Shown here in pieces: positions 1-11,300 of a stretch of 60,000 nucleotides of DNA (the stretch's first letter is position 1; every line of letters starts with the position of its first letter). The stretch spans positions 7,918,217 through 7,978,216 of the forward strand of contig NC_049979.1 of the NCBI RefSeq assembly GCF_000003815.2, read 5' to 3'. The notes below the pieces were generated by a model that saw only the letters and a list, made by a program, of their open reading frames with translations, was not told the DNA's origin and did not search any database. The DNA comes from Branchiostoma floridae. Its lineage: Eukaryota; Chordata; Leptocardii; Amphioxiformes; Branchiostomatidae. The position numbers and the translations under genes are program-made.

Positions 1-606
1 ACAACAACTACTAACCCTTTCCCTGGTGCAAAAATAAGACTTATCAACTAATAAAAACAAAGAAAAGTCGAGCAGTGAAAACTGCTTTTGTTTACATGTT
101 GCCAAATGTAGGTTCAGTTGTCAAATAGTACTAGCAATGTTTCACTGGGACAGCCTTGTCTCTTATCTCCGGTGGTTGTTTCCTTTTCAATTTCCAGGTA
201 CATGTAATTATGCATAGTAACTTAGTAAGACAAAAAAATGCATTATAAAAAAAAGGCTGCTACCGGAAATCTACAATTTTTAGACTGATTAACGTAACAC
301 TTGGCGGAACAAATTTTTTCTGCCTGTGTTTGTGATATCTACTCTCCAAATCTCCAACTCCCCTATACCATGTTAGGCCAAGGTATGTTAAAGTCAATGT
401 TCCTGCGCACCACTGTGTAAATGGGCCTTACGAACCAACCCAAATTCTACAACCTTTCTTCGAGCATGCCGCCCCCCTCCCCAGGCTCGCCGCCATTATG
501 CTCGGCTGTCTCGAACCTTCCTCGTCATGTTTCCGCGGCGTCTATACTTTGTCATTTGATAGAAAATTGTTGCCTAAACAACAGTCACAATTATAGCCAC
601 CCTTAC
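1..606. other. Non-coding stretch left of the first recognisable exon
   Basis: I see no exon I can support here. The VTI1B exons at 1170 and 1460 need earlier exons on the plus strand, and the P2X7-like exon at 607-878 needs later exons on the minus strand. No CxCGxC-coding segment, expected next in the P2X7-like family, and no VTI1B coiled-coil segment was found. The C-rich piece around 465-500 reads open in several frames but has no splice-site support. Confidence 0.5.
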
Positions 607-878
607 CATTCCGTATTTTCCTGTCTGCCGCTCCGATCCGCCATTCCCCCTTCAGCACCGACCTCAGCGTTACCAACACTGTTGTCTGTGTCTTGACCTC
701 CGTCAAGATCCTCTTCTCCGTCTGACTGCTGCTCGTCAAGGTAAGGTTCGTACCTATAAGCCACGACACCACCTACGTCTGCTGGAGACGGCACCGACTC
801 CCCTTCCACCTCAAAAAAGGCCTCCACGCTAGAAGACGAGTCGGAAAATTGCTCGACTTCGTCCATGTCGTCGCTCAT
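607..878 (-). CDS. First coding exon of a P2X7-C-terminal-like protein (partial)
   Basis: The minus strand opens with ATG at 878-876 and reads an acidic, serine-rich N-terminus (MSDDMDEVEQ...). This is followed by VVAYRYEPYLDE at about residues 40-51 and ends with ENTEW. The exon closes at 607 on a strong donor (G|GTAAGG), splitting the final Trp codon. Invertebrate proteins with the zinc-coordinating P2X7 cytoplasmic-type domain typically start with an acidic leader, a 'Y.FEP' motif and an 'NTEW' segment running into a CxCGxC knuckle; that family knowledge is the basis of the call. The knuckle exon is not visible, so the gene either continues left of the window or is a fragment. Without splicing the frame stops at 603-605. 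The exon lies antisense within what should be an intron of VTI1B. Function in such stand-alone proteins is unknown. Confidence 0.5.
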
Positions 879-925
879 AATGGCGGCGTTGCTGTTGAGC
901 CCAGCGGGGAAATCTCTCCCGGCAG

Positions 926-946
926 TGACGTCATAGGTCACGTGAC
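926..946. promoter_or_regulatory. CRE and CACGTG palindrome upstream of the P2X7-like exon
   Basis: A full palindromic cAMP-response element TGACGTCA (926-933) is followed three bases later by GTCACGTGAC (937-946), which contains the CACGTG E-box and matches the CLEAR motif bound by TFEB/MITF-type factors. Both lie within 70 bases of the minus-strand ATG at 878, where a promoter would be expected. Both motifs are seen directly; their use is inferred. Confidence 0.45.
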
Positions 947-1169
947 GACGTATCAAGAAGCCAGCACGGCGTGTCGCGAAATGCAGACTTTGGACAACCG
1001 TATAATCTTTATTTCTCAGTTATGGCAATTACAAACAATTTCTAATTACTATATTTAATGTCTAGTTTTCATATTTATAGGCCTTTTGACCTGTCACAAG
1101 CTCTTTAAGGCTCACATTACCACTACAGTGGCACAAGAGGACCTAACATTCACATATGTTTACTTCCAG

Positions 1170-1556
1170 GTAACAGACATGGACCAAAACCTCAGCACTA
1201 GCAAAAAGATCCTGAATGCAATGAGTAGAAGGTAGGTTCTTTTACTAGGATCAATTTTACATAATTTCCTCTGTCAATTCATCCATGCAAAATCATGTAA
1301 CAACACGAAAAAAAATGAAAATCTGAGCCCAGAATATCCTTTCACCATATGGTAACACCATAGTAATTACAGTTATTGTCTCCTGAAAGTTAAAAGTCCT
1401 CCACATGTTTATCTGATCTGCCTTGTAACCTTTGGTGAGCTGTGTTCTGTGTGTTTCAGGGTGATGACCAACAAACTGATCTTAGGGATGATAATACTGG
1501 TGGAGCTGGCCATCCTCATCGGCCTCATTGCTTACAAGTGGATCATACCAAAGTAG
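1170..1556 (+). CDS. VTI1B: VTI1B-like SNARE, last two coding exons
   Basis: Exons are 1170-1231 (acceptor CCAG, donor GTAGG) and 1460-1556 (acceptor TTTCAG, stop TAG at 1554-1556). They join in phase as VTDMDQNLSTSKKILNAMSR, R, then VMTNKLILGMIILVELAIL and a short IGLIAYKWIIPK end. This matches the end of the Qb-SNARE domain and the C-terminal tail anchor of VTI1B, whose human form has the pattern NLSKSRKIL..MSRKV.TNKLL..IIILLELAIL. Family role: a Qb SNARE for fusion at trans-Golgi, late endosome and lysosome, anchored by a single C-terminal membrane helix facing the cytosol. The about 50 residues here are the final fifth of a protein of roughly 230; the Habc domain and most of the SNARE helix lie left of the window. 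VTI1A is less likely because its tail differs. Confidence 0.82.
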
Positions 1557-4475
1557 GACAGAGGAGGGGGGTTGATGTACAGATGATTTTGTGGGACAGT
1601 GAATCAAATCCCAACACAGTAGAGATATCACAGCACTTGTAGTCCACAGCATCTTGTTGTCATTGTGACATTTAAGTCAGAAGAAAAATCTGTGTTGCTT
1701 TACAGAATGATTGTGTCATATGGAAATATAAAGGGCTACATGTACATGTAGTAGGGGATTTGGGAAATAATTTTGAGTATGGTTCTGATAACTTCATGCC
1801 TGCATGATTCACACACAGACTATTCTAAAACTCTTTGTGTGAATGGTTATTGATAGTTGTTGAATAATCAAACAGCAACAGATCTAGAAGATATTTTATG
1901 TGCAAGAAAGGTATGCAAACTTCAGAAATGCAAAACTGAAATATGCAGTAAGATACAAATCTGTACAGACAGTGCACAACTTTCTTTGGCAGTTGCCAAC
2001 TCGATTCTGACTCGACGAAACTACAATCTTGCAGTGGAATTGTGCTTAGTTGAAGTCAAATGTTGTTCAAAGTCTTTTACATAATCAATTTTGAAACCAT
2101 ATTGAATCAATTGTTGAATCATTTAATCATAAATCAAGTGTTGTAGATGATTTAACTCAAACTAAGGTCAATTTTGATCTTGCCTCACTGCTCAGTGATC
2201 TACCTGCTTTACTTAGCCTGCACTTACATCACTTTGTGTCTACAACATATTGTCTCTGTTCAGTATCACCTTGATAGTTTCTTTGCTATTGTAACTCGCG
2301 TACACTTAAACATTCTTGAAACTCTCCTGTATGAAGGTAACATTTCCTGTTGGAAGATTCACCTATATGCTATCATCCAGAACATGTGGCAATTATCTAT
2401 GTATGGTGCATGTGTGTATATCCTAAGTGCCATCGATATTTATATCATTCTGCACCGGTAAGCAATAATTCACAATTATCATAACTAAGAATTTGATTGG
2501 ACAATGACAGCCGTATAGGTACAAAAACATTGCATACTATAGACATATAGAACATGGGATTAAGAACCCACAGTGTAATTCTTGCAGTTATGCAATTCAG
2601 GCATCATTTTAAGAAACATGTTATCAAAGTACATTTACCTTGCAGGTGTCGAAACTATTTCTCCCCTCTGTCCCCTGCCTCGATGTTCAAACTATTGCAC
2701 CCCTCAGTCACCTGCCTGGGTGTTCAGACTATTGCTACCCTGTCCCCTGCCTGGGTGTTCAGACTATTGCTACCTTGTGTCCCTTGCCTGGAAATTCCTT
2801 TGTGTTCTGCTTGGTGATTAAGGTTTTCTTTGAACCTAAGTTTTTTTGTGTTGTTTGATGTTGCAGATCAGGAAACCACCCCGCACCCTCGCCTTCACCT
2901 CACCCTTAGTGTGGCCCATGGTTTGAGGCACCATAGATGATTCGACAACCACCCAAACTAGACATACCCTTACCCTAACTGTAGCCTTACCATGTGTATA
3001 AGAAGACTTGTTAATCATCATACAGTGGAAGCTGTTAAATTGCACACCTCATTTGCCAGCACATTTCTTGCAATTATCCAAGTGGTGCAACAAAGCAAAG
3101 TTATCCTGCTGCACCACACCACCACGGCATTTTGGTATTCCGTGCAATTTACAGAAGTGTGCGATAAACCGTTGTGGAATTATCTGGCTTCTACTGTATA
3201 GTGAACTTCCTGTGTCCCCAGAGTTGTAAATGCTGCACCCAGTTTTGTGACAGTTCCCTGAAGGCCCCTATGATCCTATGCTGAGATTGGTGGCTGTCAC
3301 ACTTTGATTCAGTAAGCCTCCTTTGAAGAAATTTAAGAGGATGGCAGTTTTCTATCCCTTTTTTGCCTATTTTTTTGCTGCTTTCTGATTTATTGCCAGT
3401 TTTGTGCAAAAAAAAGCTACAAAAAATGTCGGTCGTCTGAAGGTCATTGTAGGAGGGTAGATCAGGTGTCGTGTGATTCTTTGGCCACAGTGATGTTCTT
3501 GTGCACCACAGAATTAATGACAGCTGACTTGGATGTCATTTTATGATGGTACCTGACCTGGTTGGCTTCACTGGATCAAAGGGGTCTTCAGGAGGTCGTT
3601 CGATCATTGTACGATTTTGATAATAGGATTTTTAAGCAGGCAGTGACAGAGCACACAAGGATCCAAGAGAGCATTTGTGCATCAAGTCAGGTGAACATTG
3701 TAAGACGCATGGCTGTCCTAAAAATGCCCAAAGTTATCGATTGTAGGACGATCGCACTATGTGACAGATTTATGGATTTCAGAATTTCAGTTAGAGCCAC
3801 TTATCATGCCTGGCCTTAGGGACATCCATGCTAACCATTTGTAATAAATCTCATGTTAGCTTGGGAAATTCATTAAAAAAGTGCTGGGTAAAATGATGCT
3901 ATTTTAAAATGGTAGACAAACTTGTGACACCATCTGTAAAATGTTAACTATACCTACCTATTGATTAATAATTTAATAGAACATTTTGGATGACCGTAAA
4001 AACACAGCTTAGAATGACAGCTTAGAGGGGTTAATTGATTTTAGGTTTCAACACTTCAACAAACACAAACTTCTAACATTGCCCACTGGAAGTATTTTAG
4101 CAGTAGTGTACAGAATGACTGCCACTAAAATGTACTACAGATACGAAGCCTTTATATTCTGATACCTTTACAAGCCACTTTGAGATGAGGAGCACTGCTA
4201 AGTGCTTGTTGTATGATATGACAAGGAGCAACATGTTTCTTGTGTTAAGAGTGGTTAATATCTTAGAGAGTGTACTACCTATAAAAACCAGTGATTTAAA
4301 TTAGCCTTCTAAGGTCTGACAAGGAAACAGTTCATGATACATCTGATTAATTCTATGTAATATTGTGACATTTACATTAGAATGCAAAAATGTAATTTTC
4401 ATTTCCTTCTAGCTGAAGTTTCCTTTTGTCATTTGATCAATGGCCTGAACTTGGTCTGAATAAACCAGTTTTGTA
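1557..4475 (+). other. VTI1B: VTI1B 3' UTR and flanking sequence
   Basis: No coding exon is seen in this stretch. It probably carries a long 3' UTR: the canonical AATAAA at 4459-4464, followed by a T/G-rich stretch, is a candidate polyadenylation signal. A period of roughly 45-50 bases is repeated at 2648-2795 (listed separately). The true transcript end could be any earlier A-rich signal. Confidence 0.35.
2648..2795. repeat. Minisatellite of about 45-50 bases, about 3-4 units
   Basis: The phrase CCTGCCT(G/C)G(G/A)TGTTCA(G/A)ACTATTGC is repeated in tandem with small changes, with units starting near 2670, 2717 and 2748, plus a partial first unit. The copies keep two or three plus-strand frames open, which explains the overlapping proline/leucine-rich ORFs here. 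There is no sign of a real exon. Confidence 0.7.
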
Positions 4476-6759
4476 ATATGAAATACATGTACGTCTAAGA
4501 GTTGTTTCACTGCATGTGTACAGAAACGCAATTAGCAGGAAAAATTAGGAAGTTGCTATTATATTTTCTGTAAAGTTACTTAACAAATGTATGTGTATAG
4601 CAATGTGTAATTTGTTCCAATCGGCAATCGAGTACCAGTATGTGTGGTATCCAGAAATGACTTCACCAAAGCGTGACCAATCCTTTTCATCGGATCAAAA
4701 GCGACCTCTTCATGAGTTGCAGTATGGTACCTGTACTGCATCTGATTCACTACAACTGAGAAAGGCTGCAATGATATGGGCTTCTGCTAGATGTCGCCAT
4801 GTACGTACCCAGCTCCCCACCATCATTAATCTACTTGTACATCCCACGGGGAAATCAACTAGAATATAACAAAGTAATTACTGGTAGTTGAACATGCGTA
4901 GGAGGAAGCATTGACTGAATCATTGGAAGCAGGGGGTGGACAGTACCTCATCTTTCTGGTTAATACTGTAATTTCCCAAGTTTGACACCAAATAACCATT
5001 AAGTGGATTGGAAAATTAAGTAGATCACAGCATATTTTTGCCCAGGTTTCTTAGTTGTATGTACTGAAATTTGAGTCAAATGGGTAGCTTTCATCACTAT
5101 GTTGGAGCTTAAGTGGCCACAGCATATGACAAGTAAAAAAAAACTTTAAACTATTCAACCAACAAGCCATTGTTTCTTCGAGAGGAATTGCATACTTTAG
5201 TGGGAGAGAAAATGAGACCACGCTAGTACTGCAGATTTTACTGAACCTTATTTTAATATAAAATTCCAAATGCACAGGCAGCACGGCACTGGGGTAAAAA
5301 CTGGAGGGTCTACTCTGTATAAAAACATAGAAGCCATGCTGACTGTGGTCACCATAAAACTTACACATCCAGATTTTGTACTTGTTGAATAACATCAGTA
5401 AAATTGCTACTTGTACATAATGTCATGTCTTCTATTTACATAATTTTCTTGCATGAAATAAAATCTACAATTAAAATGCATACATAATCTCAAATCTTGC
5501 ACCTTCAAATTGCTCTTTAAGTACACTTCAGTTCATATATGTTACAACCACAGACATAGTTGTTGCAGGTCCCAGTCACTCATATTGCAATTAATCATGA
5601 TGACACATTATATCATGTATAACTCAAAATATGATCGGTTTTTCAAAAAAAAAAAAACCCATTAGGGTGGTGTGTGACAAATATTTTGCAATCTATACTA
5701 GAAGCTTCTATTGGATGACAGATGAAAAGTCAAGTCCCTGACCCCCAACGTTAATCTGCCTTAGACTTAGTTCAGTATAGCCCTAATATTTGCACAACTA
5801 CGAACTGGACAGTTTGGTTCTGACTGATTCCCCATGCCTTCCTTCCTTCAAAGTTATGTGGGTTGTAACTCATACAAAGATCAAGTCATAACTTAACTGA
5901 CGTAACTGCTAGGCAAACTGGATTGACAGCTACTTGTGGCACATGCCCTTTGGCCAGAAATACAGACGATTGCTTCTTATCACCTCTACTGTTTGCTGTG
6001 ACCTTCTCCCTTTCAGCTGAGGCTCAACTGCCCAACTTCAAACTCTGTACACTCTGGTCCTCTGTGGCAAAGCTTGCTGCATTTGACTACAACAGAACTG
6101 AGAATGGCTTCTATCCCAACACAGGTCTGAGAAACTAAGATCGTTCCCATACTTATGAGGACCCACTGTACATTGACTTGGAAGGGAGGTTGGATTCAAA
6201 ACATACCAGTATGTTCTCCATATGCAAGCAAGTAAAAAAACAGCAGTGTGTGACTGACATTTTTAAAACGGACAACCAAAATATTGAAAGATGTGGATGA
6301 TACAGTGCTGGTTCACACTCTTTTCATTGCAAAATAGCAGTGTCTGCAAAATCAGATTGAGACTAAGAGGGGGTACAGTAATTTTCTTGTCACTGGAAGT
6401 AGTCATGACATTCAGTTCAAGTGAAATTCTGGATAGTTGATGCAACTTTGAAGTAAGTGAGTTGATGACCACATTGTTGTAGCCACCCTACCATTCATCT
6501 AGGGTGCTAAGAGTAAGAGCATACATTGATCTTTGCAATGCAACACCAGTGACAAAGGAAACCCTCCCGGCTTGTTGGCAAAGAGTGCTGATGTCCATCG
6601 GTCTCCGGACTTCTTGGGGGGAGAAAACACTCCACAAAGTTGTATCCTGGCCGCAGGTGAGGTTTTCCCGACTGCAGCATGGATGGAGTGCATCTCACAC
6701 AACTCTGGCACAGGTCCCAGTCCGCTCTTCCCAAGACTTTGAGAAGAGGCTACCGGCCA
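4476..6759. other. Convergent intergenic region and SOS 3' UTR
   Basis: This lies between the putative VTI1B transcript end and the SOS stop codon at 6760. The two genes converge here. Part must be SOS 3' UTR on the minus strand, but I could not pick a clear minus-strand polyadenylation signal. Short ORFs on both strands (for example the 114-codon minus frame at 5051-5395) show no motif or splice support. Confidence 0.35.
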
Positions 6760-8310
6760 TTACTGCGCGTGAGCCTGGGCATGTGCCTGCGCCTGTTTGT
6801 AGGTCTTGGGGGGCAGCTCTGGTGCCAGCTGGGGCACGTGTCCCACGGGCGACATCGGCGTGCCGCCATTGATACCGAAAGTGGACGATGTTCTCCGCGG
6901 GGGCAGAGGCGGCCTGTGATCAGGCACAGCGACAGGAGTTCTGGGTGGGAGGTCAGGCACTGGTAAGGGAGTCCTAGGGGGCAACTCGGGGGCGTCCGAG
7001 GATTGTGGAATTCCGCGAGGAGTCATGGGCGGTTCCTCGCGCGACGAGTCCCGTTTTCTTGTCCTGGGAGGCAGTGGCGGAGGACTGGCATTGTCAGAGT
7101 CAGCTTGGCGGGGGTGTTTTGTTGCGGAGGAGGGATCTGAAAGGGCATGCAACAAAGCAGGATCATTAAGAATGATATAAATTCAAAATTCATGTCTGCA
7201 AATATTATAACATGAATGATAAGCTATCTTCAACAAATGACGACCTTCTATTCCTGATCAGTTTGTGGCATCCATCTGACAGTAATCAAGCAAGTTTGAC
7301 AGCCTTTTTCTAACAGGCTTCAGAGTATCACAGGAAACACCAAATTTGTATACCAGCTCAATTACAGAAAGGAATTGGGTACAACTTGTACATCAGTATA
7401 AGTAACATTTACAATCAATGATGTCCAGGCCAACTGACCAATAAGGGTTTAGCGGGACTGACTGTTCTTGCTTGAGGTAATAACAATAAGTCCACCATAT
7501 CTGCTGTAATATCTGTACACTTCATGTTACTTCCTCTTAACAGAGGAGTGAAGATGGTTGATTTGATGACATGAGAGCCATCCTATGGTAATGTACAGTT
7601 CGAGACAGTAGTAGACATTAGAGGAAATACGGTAGACTGTAGGCACATGCAGGTGTGAGTAGATGAGAGCAGTAGGACGGGAGTGGGTCCTACCTGGCGT
7701 GATCAGTACAGGAGCAAACACACTGTTTAGACCTAGCAGGTCAGAGCAGAAAACAAAGATTCTTCACTAACAAAAGCAATGCATTTCACATCGCATGGGA
7801 TAAAAACAAGGAAAGAAACAGAGTGCAAGGGAAGTTGACAGTGCTTACAAGTTTCATTCGAAGGAGAATGAAAAAAAGAGAGTTTCCAAGTGCAGAAGTC
7901 ACAATGTACCTGACATGTTCCACAACTACGGTACCTTGTTTTCTGCTGCTGATATGTTGTTATGTAAATGAAAGCAGATCTTACAATGGCAGAGCAGGAC
8001 TAGTAGAGTGGACGCTGGGCTTACTTTGAGCTGGTCCTGTTGGCGGGATCTGTACCGAGGCGAACACGCTGTGGTCAAAGCCAGTGTTGGAGGGCGGAGT
8101 CAGGGGCGTGCGTGGGGACGGGGGGGTGTTGACGTGCGGCGTGGTGGACCCTCCCGCGTCATCGTCGTGGACCTCGTGGTAGCGGAAGGATCTGGGCTCC
8201 TTGTCCAGAGGGACCAGGTTTCCGCCGCGCAGGGTACCGGACACGGACATGTGCCGGGAGGAGCTGGGCTTGATTCCCGGGGTTTTTAGAGGGTAGTCTG
8301 TTTTCCTTTG
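6760..8310 (-). CDS. SOS1: SOS exons 28-30: proline-rich GRB2-binding tail
   Basis: Exons 8025-8310, 7694-7732 and 6760-7136. Exon 28 begins at the acceptor ATTTAG at 8312-8311, the only nearby AG that keeps the frame of [17 protein letters not shown]; a later AG at 8300-8299 would frameshift. It contains [13 protein letters not shown], close to the human SPRTPLTPP. The last exon carries at least five SH3-binding motifs: [32 protein letters not shown] and ELPPKTYK, of the PxxPxR type recognised by GRB2. The protein ends in an unusual [13 protein letters not shown] tail instead of the vertebrate ending. Confidence 0.88.
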
Positions 8311-11300
8311 CTAAATGTGAACAAAATATGGGAGACATTATAAAACAGAGAAAATTCAAGAAAGATTTCTGATTTTGCTGGATCCTTTGAAAAGAAAATT
8401 TCTGTACATGAGCAAAAACATGTAATTTCAAATGAACCCTTGTTAAAGGCCAAACTGAATTATAACGCAAGTTCACCTTTATCCATTGGGTAACCTATAT
8501 CCGTTGCAAACGGGGTATTTAGGCACATCAAGTCGACAAGTGATAGTTTGAAACTAACATTCGTCAACGTGATATGCCCAAATACCCTGTTTTAAAAAGC
8601 AACGGATATAGGTTACCCAAAGGATAAAGGTGGACTAGCATTACCTCCAGTGTTTTTCTATAGCATCTCACAAAGCATCAGACAAAAACTTGTTTAAGAC
8701 TAGTCAACTCTAAAAATCAAGAAACTGAAAATAAGCATCTTGAAAATTCTACCAGGGTCAAATGACAAAAAATTCTGTGAATACATTGACAGCAAGAAAG
8801 CAAAGGTAATGTAATGACAGTAGGAAAAAACACACAAAAAAGGCTTAACTACACTAGAAAAATTTCGCAACAAAATTTTCACCTCAATCTCATGCTACAA
8901 GGTCAACATCATAGATAAAACCACTTACATATTTCGGGGGCTGCTTAGCGTTTCTGGGCTCAATCTCAAGGGACTGCTTGTACAGGTAATCTTCAAACTC
9001 ATGCTCCGTCCTTCCTTCAAGGGGATCCAGATTCTCAAAGAATCTCTGAGGAACAAAAGACGACAGAGTCAACAAGAGAGCTAGATGATTGCTGAATAAA
9101 CTAACTGAATCCTTACACATTATAGTACAGCGTATATGTGGGTGTGGGTAGACATCCGATTAGTAATAAAGCATACATTCACTGAACCACTTACCGGTAT
9201 ACATAATCTCTGCTAAAGCAAATCTGGCAAACGTCTCCCACAAACATCACTAAACACTGTGAAATCACAGCTTGTACCATTGCCACCTCACCCCATCTGT
9301 CCGTCGGCCTGGGAGAAGTGGTACGGGTACCACACAGCAAGGAATAATTCCTAGCTTCAACATGATGTAGGAAACCAGAGGCCCCGTAGCTCCAACCAGA
9401 CCGTCTGAAGTCATACAGTGCTGCGGCGGCAGCCTTTAAAGGTTGTTATGAAAGCACAATTATCTGTAACGTGTGAGTGACTCATCCCGCCTACTTCCGG
9501 ACTTCCGCTGGAACAAATCAATAACATCCGGAACAAGGCTCATACATATTCAACAGGCAATCCTTTTGTGCAATTACTCACATAAGGTCACCTACAGAAC
9601 TGACTTGTAAAAAAAATGCAATACACACAGATTTAGGTAGAGAAATGATCAATATCTTTATGTCATGAGACAGCACAGGCAGACTTCAGTATGGGCATTT
9701 GCAGTTGACATTTTGTTCAGTAGTCAAATCACTGTTGATGACACAGATCATTGGAATAAATTGTTTCCGCTTGATACTATGTTCAGTCTCATTTTGCCAC
9801 AAGCAATTTTGTAAATAGAATTTCATGAGATAGATGACAGGTGGTAAATAGAATGAGTACACTGTTCAAATCTTGTACGCCTGACAAACAATAATCATCA
9901 TATTGAGCACTCTTGCAGGCTGAGTAATTTTCTATACTTGTACATCTTCTACCTTCCAGACTGATCCTACCGGTAATTAAATTGACATCAGTACATGCTA
10001 CAAGAACAACTCAAACTTTGGGTTTGTCACATAGCAGAAACTGAGGACATTTTTAATCTGAATCTAAATCTGGAGAAGCAGACATTACCGCTTCAGAACT
10101 GCCTTTTCTTGAATGTGGACTTTGCGTGCCTATCTTTTAACCCTGCACAAATCAGCACAGAATACTCAACTCACTTCATGCTTGGGACGTCCAACCCGCT
10201 GTTACCCTTGAGATCAAATCGTATTACCAGTAAGCTTAAGTGTAGACTTTCTAAATCAACCTTGTTAAATACTAAATTGGCACAGATGACCTACGTTTGG
10301 CTGACACTTGGGATGACGATGCCCCATACCAACACTGCCAGCGGCCCGGAGACTAACTCCAATCATTTAGACTCTGACATCAGGTGAAACAATCCCGAAT
10401 ACAGATCCGAAGCAGCCAGTGGTGCAGGAGAAATGTCACTAGCCAGACTAAGTAATGATCGGTGGGTGGATGGATTGAAGGGAGGCATCACAGGAAGAGC
10501 CAATGATGTCAGAGGGATTAAGAAATTATAGTGGTTATCAGCATGTGGGTGGGAGTGTGTGGGCGGCGTGTGTGCCGCAATCATCCACTCGCCTCTTCAA
10601 ATGACATCAGCGCACATCGCCTATCATAACCACTTCCCTCCTCACCACCCCGGGGACGCCAGCCCCTGATCCGCAGGGTCGAGTCCGTGGCGGTGCCTGA
10701 CCCCACACCGGGGAGTCAGGAAGTACAGGGGCAGGAGAGATGCTGTAGTTTGGAGGCACAGAAGGCAGCAGAGACTGCCATGCCCATGTTCAGCCTTGAT
10801 TCCAGTCGTGTGGGGGCGGGCCTGCTTTACCCAACTCAAATCAAATGATGGAATATACGATAAGCTCAGGGAATACAAAGACTATATCCCTGATTACTCA
10901 ATGTAATTCTGCGGGCAATCAAGATCATATTTCCCCAGACCGCTGAGCCTTTTTTTCCTTAAATGTCTAAAGTGGTTAAGACAATAACGTAAGAGCAGGA
11001 CAGAAATTTGCCCATCTTCTCCTACTTCAGACTTCCACCGCACCCTTCTCACTCCCCAAATTTATTGTCTCCGCCAGCGGAAAGGGGGTGTTGGAATGAC
11101 GTCAAGTTGGAGGCTTCCAGCCCACGTACCAACGTCCTGGGACGATATCTACTATCAATCTCAAATCCACTATCTATACACTGTCTCCACTTGTCATAGA
11201 AACTGTAATTGTATAACTTACTCTAAACTCTACATCAAATACTTTTTTTTTTGACGTTTCAGAGACACTGCATTTCCAATAGCTAAACAATGACAAGCAC

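Noticed and set aside
421-696. A 91-codon plus-strand proline/serine-rich frame
   Set aside because: It overlaps the P2X7-like minus exon, lacks motifs, and appears to be its complementary shadow.
8299-8300. ACAG acceptor as the start of SOS exon 28
   Set aside because: Joining exon 27 to it hits a stop within three codons; the ATTTAG at 8312-8311 keeps the conserved YPLKTPG frame.
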